A stretch of DNA of 54,591 nucleotides from Lachnospiraceae bacterium (GTDB lineage: Bacteria; Bacillota; Clostridia; Lachnospirales; Lachnospiraceae): positions 1-54,591 of the forward strand of contig SFEV01000025.1 of NCBI GenBank assembly GCA_004557975.1. The letters run 5' to 3'. Positions 33,519 to 41,992 of this stretch are shown in pieces (the stretch's first letter is position 1; every line of letters begins with the position of its first letter). Position numbers and translations under genes: made by a program. The notes under the pieces were generated by a model. That model was not told the DNA's origin and did no database searches. It was given only the letters and a program-made list of their open reading frames with translations.

Positions 33519-34706
33519 ATGAGCAATAAGAAAAAAAGTTTAAAGGTGCTGCTTCTGGCAGCGATGATGCTTGTATGGCTGTGCGGCATACCGGTGTCTG
33601 CAGAGGGAGCATCGGGGGACAATTCTTTGTCGACGCTGGGAATTCTGACAGAGGGTGTTGAAGTTTCTCCGGAGTTTTATTACAGCACGATCGAGTATAA
33701 TGTAAAGGTGCCTGCTGGGACGGCTAAGCTTGAGCTGGAGCCTGTCACTTCAAATCCGAATGCTTCGATTGTCAATATCACAGGCCAGGAGCTCGTGGAC
33801 GGCAAAACGACAGTGGAAATCCGTGTTGCCGCTGAAAATGGCAGTGAGTATTCCTACTATCTGTATGTGGAGGAGGATCCGTCACAGACAGCACCGGCTG
33901 CACAGACGGAGCCTGAGACGGAAAAGATGACAGAGACAGAAAAAGAGACAGAGCCTGAGACAGAGGATCCGCGTTACGTCCGTGTGGACCGTAACTCTCT
34001 TCAGGAAGCAGAAAATACAATCTCTACGCTGAAGGCGGAGACATCCAATTACCGCAACCGTCTTGGAATTCTGATGAAGATTCTGTACGGACTGATTGGT
34101 TTCTGTGTGATACTTCTGTTTGTCGTCATCAATCTGATCCTGAAAAAGAAGGATCTGAAGGCTGAACTGCAGAATTATATGGGCTACGGTTACGGTCCGC
34201 AGGACAATGATATGCAGCAGAGCGGTGCTCCTTATCAGGGAGAGTACGGATACGGAGATTACACATATGACGGACAGAGCACAGATCAGATGATGGGCTA
34301 CGGTCCGCAGGGCGGCTACGCAGATCAGAATGGCTACGGTCCGCAGGACGGCTATACAGATCAGAATGGCTACGATCCGCAGGACGGCTATACAGATCAG
34401 AATGGCTACGATCCGCAGGACGGCTATACAGATCAGAATGGCTACGGTCCGCAGGACGGTTATGCGAATGATGGTTCAGATGCGGGCAGAGACGATGTAC
34501 AGCAGGCTCGCAGTGCAAAACAGGCAAAGAAGGAAAAAAAGAGCCGCCGGAGCAACGACGACCCGAATACAGTTCCGAAGCCTTCGAAAGCAAAGAAAAA
34601 GGCAAAGCAGATGCCGGAATACCAGAAGCCGCAGAAGCCGGCTGAATACCAGCCAAACGGGGAAAAGGCATCCGAGAACGTGGAGATCAATATGATTGAT
34701 CTGTAA
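33519..34706 (+). CDS. Membrane protein with cadherin-like domain and tandem-repeat tail
   Basis: This 395-residue protein is of unknown function. ATG 33519 follows AGAGGAG. It has a signal peptide (residues 1-28, cut after VSA) and a cadherin-like beta-sandwich domain (about 33-118, with SPEFYYSTIEYNVKVPAG and SEYSYYLYVEED). A Glu/Thr-rich linker follows (about 128-150), then a short coiled segment, one membrane helix (about 187-208) and a long, probably cytoplasmic tail. The tail carries five 12-residue repeats (GYGPQDGYTDQN, residues 260-319) and a basic, Lys-rich end. It lies 37 bases after purD and may be co-transcribed. The layout suggests a surface sensor or anchor, but there is no direct evidence. 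Confidence 0.85.
   Translation: MSNKKKSLKVLLLAAMMLVWLCGIPVSAEGASGDNSLSTLGILTEGVEVSPEFYYSTIEYNVKVPAGTAKLELEPVTSNPNASIVNITGQELVDGKTTVEIRVAAENGSEYSYYLYVEEDPSQTAPAAQTEPETEKMTETEKETEPETEDPRYVRVDRNSLQEAENTISTLKAETSNYRNRLGILMKILYGLIGFCVILLFVVINLILKKKDLKAELQNYMGYGYGPQDNDMQQSGAPYQGEYGYGDYTYDGQSTDQMMGYGPQGGYADQNGYGPQDGYTDQNGYDPQDGYTDQNGYDPQDGYTDQNGYGPQDGYANDGSDAGRDDVQQARSAKQAKKEKKSRRSNDDPNTVPKPSKAKKKAKQMPEYQKPQKPAEYQPNGEKASENVEINMIDL
34296..34475 (+). repeat. 36-bp tandem repeat, five units
   Basis: Units begin at 34296, 34332, 34368, 34404 and 34440. Units 3 and 4 appear identical, unit 2 differs at one base, and units 1 and 5 are more diverged. They encode GY(G/D)PQDGYTDQN. Confidence 0.92.
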
Positions 34707-34762
34707 ATCGGAAAATGTCCTGGTCAGAAAGATAACGAATGGCAGAACTTACAGATGACAGC

Positions 34763-34804
34763 GGAGCTGTCACAGAATGGAAGCATTTTGTGGCAGCTCC
34801 TTTT
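34763..34804 (+). terminator. Terminator of the pur operon
   Basis: A long stem, GGAGCTG...CAGAATG / CATTTTG...CAGCTCC, with internal mismatches and a GAAG loop is followed by four T. Confidence 0.85.
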
Positions 34805-34833
34805 CTGTATACCATATTTCCGGCGAAATCCGG

Positions 34834-34870
34834 TTGACAGATACACCGAGCCTGTTATATGATGTGTATC
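34834..34870 (+). promoter_or_regulatory. Promoter with embedded inverted-repeat operator of GntR-clpC
   Basis: -35 TTGACA (34834-34839) faces a -10 of TATATG (34856-34861) or TATGAT (34858-34863). A perfect 7-bp inverted repeat, GATACAC (34840-34846) and GTGTATC (34864-34870), brackets the spacer and -10. It shares the GATACAC/GTGTATC words with the other GntR promoter at 27.7 kb. No CtsR heptads and no CIRCE element are seen. Confidence 0.7.
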
Positions 34871-34889
34871 ACAAAGGAGGAAACGGCTT

Positions 34890-35276
34890 ATGCTGATAGA
34901 AATAGACTTTCAGAGCGAGGAAGCGATTTATATGCAGCTTCGCAATCAGATTGTACTGGGAATTGCCACTTCCATGATTCAGGAGGGCGATCCGCTTCCT
35001 TCGGTGCGCCAGCTGGCAGGAGATATCGGTATCAACATGCACACGGTGAACAAGGCATATTCCGTACTGCGTCAGGAGGGATTTGTGACCATTGACCGCA
35101 GGCGGGGGGCTGTGATTGCTGTGGATGCAGATAAGCTGCAGGCTGCCGAGGAGCTGCGGCAGCGTCTGCGGGTTCTGCTTGCCAAAGGAATCTGTAAGGA
35201 CATTTCCCGCGGTGAGGTGCATCAGATGGTGGACGAAATATATGATGACATCAGGAGGAACATAAATGCAGAATAA
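34890..35276 (+). CDS. GntR family regulator upstream of clpC
   Basis: A 128-residue YtrA-subfamily regulator: winged helix EEAIYMQLRNQIVLGIA ... PSVRQLAGDIGINMHTVNKAYSVLRQEG, then a short helical tail. ATG 34890 follows AAAGGAGG. It overlaps clpC by 11 bases, so both are translated together. The operator-like inverted repeat on the promoter suggests it represses itself and clpC. This position is normally held by ctsR in Bacilli, so it may be the heat or stress regulator of this operon; that is inference. Confidence 0.9.
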   Translation: MLIEIDFQSEEAIYMQLRNQIVLGIATSMIQEGDPLPSVRQLAGDIGINMHTVNKAYSVLRQEGFVTIDRRRGAVIAVDADKLQAAEELRQRLRVLLAKGICKDISRGEVHQMVDEIYDDIRRNINAE

Positions 35277-37698
35277 TTATACGGAGAGCGCACTGCACGT
35301 GCAGAAGCTTGCGCGGAAGGCGGCCAGGGACTGCGGACACGGATACGTCGGATCGGAGCATCTGCTGACCGGGCTTGTTCAGGAGCAGAAGGGGGCAGCC
35401 GGAGTGCTGCTGCGCGCCCATCACGTCGAGCCGCAGAAATTGAGTGAGCTGATTGACCGGCTGATTGCTCCGGAGACGAATGTGGCAGAGATCACAGGCG
35501 GTGGATGGACACCGAGGGCTCTGAATATACTGGAAGAGAGCGGAGAGATTGCACGACTGTTTGAAGATTCCCAGGTGGGGACCGAGCATATTCTGCTTGC
35601 CATACTGAAGGATGTGGAGTGTGTGGCGGCCCGTCTGCTGCATACGCTGGGGGTCAACCTTCAGAAGCTGTATCAGGACCTCGTCAATGTCATGGGTGTT
35701 CCTGAAGAGAAATACAGAGAACTGATGAAGAATGCCAGGGCAGAAGCCACCGGGACCAGTACGCCGATGCTGGATCAGTACAGCCGGGATCTGACAGAGC
35801 TTGCAATGGCGGGAAAGCTGGATGTGACTGTCGGGAGACAGCAGGAGACAGACCGGATTATCCAGATTCTGAGCAGAAGGACGAAAAACAATCCGTGCCT
35901 GATCGGGGAACCGGGAGTCGGAAAGACAGCGATTGTGGAGGGTCTTGCACAGCGGATTGTCAGCGGCCAGGTGCCGCGCCCGATGCAGGGCAAGCGTGTT
36001 GTGACGCTGGATATGGCCGGAATGGTGGCGGGAAGCAAATACCGCGGTGAATTTGAAGAGAGAATCAAACGGATTATCCGTGAAGTGACGGAGAGCAGAG
36101 ATGTGCTCCTGTTTGTGGATGAGCTTCACACGATCATCGGCGCCGGGGGCGCAGAGGGAGCAATTGACGCTTCCAATATTCTGAAGCCGTCCCTTGCCCG
36201 CGGTGAAATTCAGATGATCGGTGCCACGACTCTGGAAGAATACCGGAAATATATCGAGAAGGATCCCGCTCTGGAGCGGCGTTTTCAGCCGGTGCGCATC
36301 GAGGAACCGACGGAAGAAGAAACCCGGGAAATACTGAGGGGGCTGCGCCCGCTCTACGAAAAGCATCACGGCGTAAAGATTACAGACGAGGCGCTGGAGG
36401 CAGCGGTCCGACTGTCAAAGCGATACATCAATGACCGGTTCCTCCCGGACAAGGCTATCGATGTCATGGATGAGGCGGCTGCCGCCTGCCAGCTTGGCAC
36501 ATGCCGCGTCCCGGAACAGATGGAAGAACTTCAGAAAAAATACGAAGAATGTCTGGCACAGCGTGAGAAGGCACTGAAGGAAGGCAGAATCGATGACGCC
36601 AGAGAGTACAGCCATGAGAAGGAACGGCTGACCCAGGAGCTGGAGCGGCAGAAAAAGCGTCTTGGTTCCAGGAGAGCAGGAGTCGTGACACCTGAGGATG
36701 TGGAGCAGATTGTGTCAGTATGGACGAAGATTCCGGTGCAGAAGCTGGCGGGACAGGAAGGAAAAAGGCTTCTGAAGCTGGATCAGCTTCTTCACAACAG
36801 AGTAATTGGCCAGGAGGAGGCCGTCCAGGCAGTGGCGAAGGCAATTCGCAGAAGCAGGGCCGGTTTGAAAAATCCGAACCGTCCCATCGGTTCCTTCCTG
36901 TTTCTTGGACCTACAGGCGTGGGAAAGACAGAGCTGTCCAAGGCTCTGGCAGATGTGGTATTCGGAAGCGAACAGTCCCTGATTCGGGTGGACATGTCAG
37001 AATACATGGAGAAGCACAGCGTCTCAAGGCTTGTGGGATCGCCGCCAGGATACGTGGGTTATGAGGAAGGCGGCCAGCTCAGCGAGAAGGTGCGCAGAAA
37101 TCCTTACTCCGTTGTTCTCTTTGACGAGATAGAGAAGGCTCATCCGGATGTGTTCAATATTCTTCTTCAGGTCCTGGATGAGGGACATATCACGGATGGA
37201 CAGGGCAGAAAGATCGATTTCAAGAATACCATCCTGATTATGACCTCCAATGCCGGGGCACAGTCCATCATAGCGCCGAAGCACCTCGGATTCGGCGCGG
37301 GAAGTGATGAAAAGAAAAATCACGAGACAATGAAAGCCAGTGTTCTGGAGGAAGTCAGACGGATATTCAAGCCGGAGTTTCTGAATCGTATCGATGAAAT
37401 GATCGTGTTCCACGCATTGAATGAGGAAGATATCCGCAGTATTGCCGGGCTTCTGATTTCTGAGCTGCAGAAGCGATGCCAGAATCAGATGAAAATCACT
37501 CTGAAAGTGAGTCCGGCTGTGAAGCAGCTGATCGCCCAAAAAGGCTTCGATCCCAAATACGGTGCGCGGCCTCTGCGGCGGGCAGTGCAGAATCAGATCG
37601 AGGATCCGCTGGCAGAAGAAATCCTGGCAGGACGTGTCACGGAAGGGGATGCAGTGCATGTTTCATGCAAGAAAGAGAAGGTCGTTTTCCGTGTCTGA
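35266..37698 (+). CDS. clpC: ATP-dependent Clp protease ATPase subunit ClpC
   Basis: This is an Hsp100 unfoldase that feeds proteins to ClpP. The 810 residues contain two N-terminal Clp repeats (about 5-145) and a first AAA+ module with Walker A GEPGVGKT at 214-221. The middle coiled domain is short (about 405-470), as in ClpC rather than ClpB. The second AAA+ module has Walker A GPTGVGKT at 548-555, and the ClpP-contact loop is KHLGFG. The C-terminal D2-small domain has YGARPLRRAVQNQIEDPLAE. No mcsA or mcsB is adjacent. It is followed by a conserved small gene and radA. Confidence 0.96.
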   Translation: MQNNYTESALHVQKLARKAARDCGHGYVGSEHLLTGLVQEQKGAAGVLLRAHHVEPQKLSELIDRLIAPETNVAEITGGGWTPRALNILEESGEIARLFEDSQVGTEHILLAILKDVECVAARLLHTLGVNLQKLYQDLVNVMGVPEEKYRELMKNARAEATGTSTPMLDQYSRDLTELAMAGKLDVTVGRQQETDRIIQILSRRTKNNPCLIGEPGVGKTAIVEGLAQRIVSGQVPRPMQGKRVVTLDMAGMVAGSKYRGEFEERIKRIIREVTESRDVLLFVDELHTIIGAGGAEGAIDASNILKPSLARGEIQMIGATTLEEYRKYIEKDPALERRFQPVRIEEPTEEETREILRGLRPLYEKHHGVKITDEALEAAVRLSKRYINDRFLPDKAIDVMDEAAAACQLGTCRVPEQMEELQKKYEECLAQREKALKEGRIDDAREYSHEKERLTQELERQKKRLGSRRAGVVTPEDVEQIVSVWTKIPVQKLAGQEGKRLLKLDQLLHNRVIGQEEAVQAVAKAIRRSRAGLKNPNRPIGSFLFLGPTGVGKTELSKALADVVFGSEQSLIRVDMSEYMEKHSVSRLVGSPPGYVGYEEGGQLSEKVRRNPYSVVLFDEIEKAHPDVFNILLQVLDEGHITDGQGRKIDFKNTILIMTSNAGAQSIIAPKHLGFGAGSDEKKNHETMKASVLEEVRRIFKPEFLNRIDEMIVFHALNEEDIRSIAGLLISELQKRCQNQMKITLKVSPAVKQLIAQKGFDPKYGARPLRRAVQNQIEDPLAEEILAGRVTEGDAVHVSCKKEKVVFRV

Positions 37699-37784
37699 CA
37701 ATGTCAAAAAATGATGGCGCTTCCCATGCATTTATGATAAAATAAAATGACTTTTACTTAAGAATAAATCAGGAGGGCATGAAA

Positions 37785-38198
37785 ATGTCAGTTATTAAGG
37801 AACTTATACGCACAGAGGCAGACGGGACACTGAGTTTTGGGGATTATGAGCTTGCGCAGAAGGCAAAGCGCTCCGATTACGAGCATGATGGTGATCTGTA
37901 TAAAGTAAAAACCTTTGCGGAAATTACAAAGCTGGAGCGAAACGGCATGTTTGTGTATGAATCTGTTCCGGGTACGGCAGTTCACAATTTCCACGCCACA
38001 GAGAACGGCGTATCCTTTGAGGTAGAGAGCGTACAGGATGCACAGATCATTCTCGGGCTGGAAGAGGATGCTGAATACAAGATCTATATCCAGGACGTGA
38101 ATGTGGGTACGATGAAGACGAACATGGGCGGTAAGCTTGTGCTCAGTATAGAGACGGGAGCTTCGCAGGCCGTGCTGGTAAAGGTTGTGAAACTGTAA
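37785..38198 (+). CDS. Conserved protein of unknown function between clpC and radA
   Basis: The start is best placed at ATG 37785, eight bases after AGGAGG; an in-frame ATG at 37779 is too close to it. The 137 residues begin MSVIKELIRTEADGTLSFGDYEL, and the protein ends in beta-rich sequence with no signal peptide, membrane helix or catalytic motif. Relatives in Lachnospiraceae are, as I recall, often labelled 'endosialidase', but nothing seen here supports a glycosidase. Its stop directly touches the ATG of radA, so it is probably translated together with radA. Confidence 0.8.
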   Translation: MSVIKELIRTEADGTLSFGDYELAQKAKRSDYEHDGDLYKVKTFAEITKLERNGMFVYESVPGTAVHNFHATENGVSFEVESVQDAQIILGLEEDAEYKIYIQDVNVGTMKTNMGGKLVLSIETGASQAVLVKVVKL

Positions 38199-39507
38199 AT
38201 GGCAAAGTCAAAAACGGTGTTCTTCTGTCAGAACTGCGGTTATGAGTCATCCAAATGGATGGGGCAGTGCCCGGCGTGCCGGGAATGGAATACATTTGCT
38301 GAAGAACCGAAAGCAACAGTAAAAAAAACGGGGGCTGTCAGCGTACGCAGGGAGGCTGTGCAGCCCCGCCGTCTTTCTGAAATTGAAATCAGCGAGGAAT
38401 CCAGAATCACCACAGGAATCAGAGAGCTGGATCGTGTGCTGGGCGGCGGCATCGTGCAGGGCTCTCTCGTGCTGGTGGGCGGAGATCCGGGAATCGGAAA
38501 ATCCACGCTCCTGCTTCAGATGTGCAGAAATCTCTCCCACATGGAGCGTGATATTCTGTACATTTCAGGAGAGGAATCACTGCAGCAGATCCGGATGCGG
38601 GCGCAGCGCATGGGTACTTTTTCGGAAAAGTGACCGTCCTCAGATTGTGATTATAGATTCTATCCAGACAATGTACAATGAAAATGTCACATCAGCTCCC
38701 GGAAGTGTCTCTCAGGTGCGTGAGACAACAGGTGTGCTGATGCAGATTGCGAAGGGACTTGCAATTTCCATATTTATTGTGGGACACGTCACAAAGGAAG
38801 GTGTCGTTGCCGGGCCGCGTGTTCTGGAGCATATGGTGGACACAGTTCTGTATTTCGAGGGAGACAGGTACGCTTCTTACCGTGTACTGCGGGCTGTGAA
38901 GAACCGATTCGGCTCCACAAACGAGATCGGAGTATTTGAGATGCGCGGAAACGGTCTGGAGGAAGTGGAAAATCCTTCAGAATATATGCTTTCCGGGAAG
39001 CCGGAGAACGCTTCCGGATCTGTCGTGGCATGCTCTATGGAAGGGACGCGGCCGGTACTGCTGGAGGTGCAGGCGCTTGTCTGCCAGACGAATCTGGCAT
39101 TTCCGAGAAGAACGGCAGCGGGTACAGATCTGAACAGAGTCAATCTTCTGATCGCGGTCCTCGAGAAGAGGGCGGGACTTCGTCTCTCCGGCTGCGATGC
39201 CTATGTCAATATTGCAGGAGGCATACGTATGAATGAGCCGGCGCTTGATCTCGGTATTGTTCTGGCCATTGCCTCCAGCATGAAGGATCAGCCCATTGAT
39301 GAAAAGACCATTGCTTTCGGCGAGGTGGGACTCAGCGGGGAGGTACGTTCCGTCACAATGCCGGAGCAGCGTGTCCGTGAAGCAAAAAAACTGGGATTTA
39401 TCAGCGTGATTCTTCCGGAGGTCTGCAGGAAGCAGGCGATGCGTGTGGAAGGCATTGAGCTCATTGGTGTGAAAAACGTCCGGGAAGCAATCCGGGCGAT
39501 TGTGTAA
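38199..39507 (+). pseudogene. radA: DNA repair protein RadA, disrupted by a deletion and frameshift
   Basis: RadA helps process recombination intermediates. The first part (38199-38633) has the zinc ribbon CQNCGYESSKWMGQCPAC, Walker A GGDPGIGKST and YISGEESLQQIRMRAQRMG, then hits TGA at 38631. The rest reads on in another frame from about 38634: DRPQIVIIDSIQTMY (Walker B), KNRFGSTNE and the Lon-like C-terminal domain to 39507. Compared with known RadA proteins, about 20 residues between RMG and Walker B are missing, so roughly 58-59 bases have been lost, not just one base inserted. Ribosomal slippage would therefore not restore the protein. It is either a true pseudogene or an assembly error. 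Confidence 0.88.
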
Positions 39508-39508
39508 A

Positions 39509-39551
39509 GGACAGGCTGTAAACATGCCTGTCCGGCATATTGCCGTTTTTT
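39509..39551 (+). terminator. Terminator of the clpC-radA operon
   Basis: There are two adjacent stems: GGACAGG / CCTGTCC (39509-39533), then CGGC / GCCG directly before six T (39546-39551). Confidence 0.8.
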
Positions 39552-39627
39552 ACAAAGCATGCTGCTGTAATTAAATCGAACAGTCACTCTGTTGATGGAA
39601 TTGTTGTGAAAAAATAGAAAATTTCTG

Positions 39628-39656
39628 TTGACAATAGAGATTTCCTGTGGTATAAA
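39628..39656 (+). promoter_or_regulatory. Promoter of tRNA-Trp
   Basis: -35 TTGACA (39628-39633), 17 bases, -10 TATAAA (39651-39656), 21 bases before the tRNA 5' end. Confidence 0.8.
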
Positions 39657-39677
39657 TATCTGGTGAGTAACTGATAT

Positions 39678-39748
39678 AGGGGTTTGGTCAAGTGGTATGA
39701 CAGGAGTCTCCAAAACTCTTAGTGGGAGTTCGATTCTCTCAACCCCTG
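39678..39748 (+). tRNA. tRNA-Trp (anticodon CCA)
   Basis: The cloverleaf closes fully: acceptor AGGGGTT / AACCCCT, D stem GTCA / TGAC, anticodon stem GGAGT / ACTCT with loop CTCCAAA (anticodon CCA, 39710-39712), and T arm GGGAG TTCGATT CTCTC. The discriminator base is G, as expected for tryptophan. The 3' CCA is not encoded, which is common in Clostridia. Confidence 0.97.
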
Positions 39749-39750
39749 GT

Positions 39751-39781
39751 ATGGGAGTCTGAAATGCAGGCTCCCATTTTT
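39751..39781 (+). terminator. Terminator of tRNA-Trp
   Basis: An 11-bp stem, ATGGGAGTCTG / CAGGCTCCCAT (one wobble), is followed by TTTTT. Confidence 0.9.
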
Positions 39782-39885
39782 AATGCGCTTTTCACGAAAG
39801 TTTCATAGAAAACTGAATTTTTATACAAAAAAAATATTATTTTTTCTACAAAGTGCACAAAGTGGTTTTATGCCAGGAAATAACA

Positions 39886-39914
39886 TTGACAAAAAATCCG
39901 GAGTTGATTATAGT
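39886..39914 (+). promoter_or_regulatory. Promoter of the opp operon
   Basis: -35 TTGACA (39886-39891), 17 bases, -10 TATAGT (39909-39914). The upstream 100 bases are AT-rich and hold an 8-bp direct repeat ACAAAGTG at 39848 and 39857. Confidence 0.8.
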
Positions 39915-39989
39915 AGACAGTAATTGCGTCTTTACAGAAAAGACATATGTGAGCACAAGAACGATAAATGCAAAGGAGAGTGATTCATT

Positions 39990-40901
39990 TTGGCTAAATA
40001 TGTAGTAAAACGAGTATTGTTAGCCATCGTAACGGTATTTGTGATATGTGCCATTACGTTTTTCGCGATGAATGCAATTCCGGGAGGACCTTTCGAGTCA
40101 GAAAAGGCACCCAGCCCGGAGGTAAAGGCAGTGTTGATGGAACGGTATAACCTGGACAAGCCGGTGATGACACAGTTTGTTCTGTACCTGAAGAATCTGG
40201 CCCATGGAGATTTCGGCGTTTCCCTGAAGACGGGACGTGAGATTTCGAAGACTCTTCTGGAATCCTTCAAGGTATCTGCGTATCTGGGAGGTATGGCAGC
40301 ATTTGCCGCTCTGATCTGTGGTCTGATTCTCGGAAGTACGGCGGCGCTCATGAGAAATAAATGGCCGGACCGGCTTATTGTTTTCTTTTCCACGCTGGCC
40401 ACAGCCGTTCCGAGTTTCGTGTTCGCGACGCTGCTTCTGCTCGTTTTCTGCATTAAGCTTGGCTGGTTCCCTGTATTCAGTACCACGCAGAAGAATTACG
40501 TTCTTCCGATTATCTCCCTGGCTGTTTATCCGACAGCGTATATCACACGTCTGACGAAGACCAGCATGCTGGATGCGCTGGGACAGGATTACGTGCGCAC
40601 GGCACGTGCCAAGGGTGTGTCGCAGCTGAAGGTTATTTTCAAGCATGCGCTGCGAAATGCTCTGATTCCGGTTATCACGTACTTCGGACCGATGCTTGCA
40701 TATATTCTGACAGGAAGCCTTGTGGTGGAGAACATCTTCACCATCGGAGGTCTTGGTTCAAAATTTGTCTCCAGTATCACGAACCGCGATTATCCGATGA
40801 TTATGGCTACAACGATTTTCCTGGCGGTACTGATGGTAATCATGAATCTGATCAGTGATCTTATTTATAAGCTGGTAGACCCGAGAATTACATTTGAATA
40901 G
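39990..40901 (+). CDS. oppB: Oligopeptide ABC transporter permease OppB
   Basis: Membrane subunit of a peptide importer. The 303 residues start at a TTG codon (39990), 11 bases after AAAGGAG. It has six helices, the N-terminal family motif (YVVKRVLLAIVTVFVI), PGGPFESEKAPSPE and the cytoplasmic coupling motif YVRTARAKGVSQLKVIFKHALRNAL. It leads the oppB-C-D-F-A operon. Confidence 0.93.
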   Translation: MAKYVVKRVLLAIVTVFVICAITFFAMNAIPGGPFESEKAPSPEVKAVLMERYNLDKPVMTQFVLYLKNLAHGDFGVSLKTGREISKTLLESFKVSAYLGGMAAFAALICGLILGSTAALMRNKWPDRLIVFFSTLATAVPSFVFATLLLLVFCIKLGWFPVFSTTQKNYVLPIISLAVYPTAYITRLTKTSMLDALGQDYVRTARAKGVSQLKVIFKHALRNALIPVITYFGPMLAYILTGSLVVENIFTIGGLGSKFVSSITNRDYPMIMATTIFLAVLMVIMNLISDLIYKLVDPRITFE

Positions 40902-40914
40902 GAGGAAAGACCAG

Positions 40915-41988
40915 ATGCAGAATGAAAAAAATGCTCTGAAGAAAAATCCTCTCAGTGCGCAGATTGACCTCTCGAAGTTCACACTTGCTATAGAGGAAGA
41001 AAAGGCGCAGCAGGAGGTCATGAGTGAGTCGACCACCTTTTTTAAGGATGGTATGCGCAAACTGATGAAAAACCCGCTGGCTGTGGGCAGTATTATAGTG
41101 TTGATTCTAATTATTCTGACGGCATCTGTCGGACCGATGATTATTCCTTACGGATATGAGGAAATTATTCAGGTAGAGGGCAGGCGTGACAAGACGGCGA
41201 AGAACCTTATGCCCTTTGAATGGTCCAGGAACGAGCAGAAGTACATTGACGGAGGGGGGGAGCTGTTTCCTCATATTCTCGGCACAGATGAACAGTGCCG
41301 CGACTATTTTGTGCGTGTTCTGTATGGCACGAGAGTATCACTGATTGTCGGATTTTTTGCGGCAATCCTTGTACTGATTATCGGACTGATCTACGGCAGT
41401 ATTTCCGGATACGCAGGCGGGAAGGTCGACCTGATCATGATGCGTATCGTCGATATCATATATTCTCTGCCTGACATGCTGATGATTATCCTGCTTTCAG
41501 TTGTACTGAAAGAGACTCTGAAGCCTCTGATCGAGGGAACGGTATTCGCACGGCTCGGTGTCAACATGATCTCGCTTTTCATCGTGTTTGGCTGTCTGTA
41601 CTGGGTCGGCATGGCACGTCTCGTGCGCGGACAGATTCTTTCCATCAAAGAGAATGAATATATTCTGGCAGCGCGTGCAATCGGTGCAAAGCCGGGCAGA
41701 ATTATCAAAAAGCATATTCTTCCGAACTGTATCAGCGTCATCATTATCTCCACGGCGCTGCAGATTCCGTCCGCGATCTTCACAGAGAGCTTTCTGAGCT
41801 TTGTTGGTCTTGGAGTGCAGGCTCCGATGCCGTCTCTCGGATCTCTTGCCAATGCGGCCAGGGAAGGTCTGCAGAGTTACCCGCACAAGCTGGTGTTCCC
41901 GGCTGTTGTTATCTGTCTGCTCGTGCTTGCGTTCAATCTTCTCGGAGACGGACTGCGCGATGCATTTGACCCGAAGCTGAGGAGGTAA
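40915..41988 (+). CDS. oppC: Oligopeptide ABC transporter permease OppC
   Basis: Second membrane subunit. ATG 40915 follows TAGGAGG; an in-frame TTG at 40894 is not needed. The 357 residues include a longer N-terminal cytoplasmic stretch, the conserved HILGTDEQCRDYFVRVLYGTR, GYAGGKVDLIMMRIVDIIYSLP and the coupling motif YILAARAIGAKPGRIIKKHILPN. Six helices are visible. It ends four bases before oppD. Confidence 0.95.
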   Translation: MQNEKNALKKNPLSAQIDLSKFTLAIEEEKAQQEVMSESTTFFKDGMRKLMKNPLAVGSIIVLILIILTASVGPMIIPYGYEEIIQVEGRRDKTAKNLMPFEWSRNEQKYIDGGGELFPHILGTDEQCRDYFVRVLYGTRVSLIVGFFAAILVLIIGLIYGSISGYAGGKVDLIMMRIVDIIYSLPDMLMIILLSVVLKETLKPLIEGTVFARLGVNMISLFIVFGCLYWVGMARLVRGQILSIKENEYILAARAIGAKPGRIIKKHILPNCISVIIISTALQIPSAIFTESFLSFVGLGVQAPMPSLGSLANAAREGLQSYPHKLVFPAVVICLLVLAFNLLGDGLRDAFDPKLRR

Positions 41989-41992
41989 TGAG

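Noticed and set aside
34296..34475. CRISPR array
   Set aside because: The repeats are directly tandem without spacers and are coding.
38383..38640. Separate upstream start for the second half of radA
   Set aside because: The extra N-terminal residues in that frame are an out-of-frame reading of the real RadA N-terminus, so the two pieces are one broken gene.
38590..38640. Programmed ribosomal frameshift in radA
   Set aside because: There is no strong slippery site with a stimulator, and about 20 conserved residues would still be missing after a shift.
39790..39880. CodY box upstream of the opp operon
   Set aside because: The best match to AATTTTCWGAAAATT has about five mismatches in a very AT-rich stretch.
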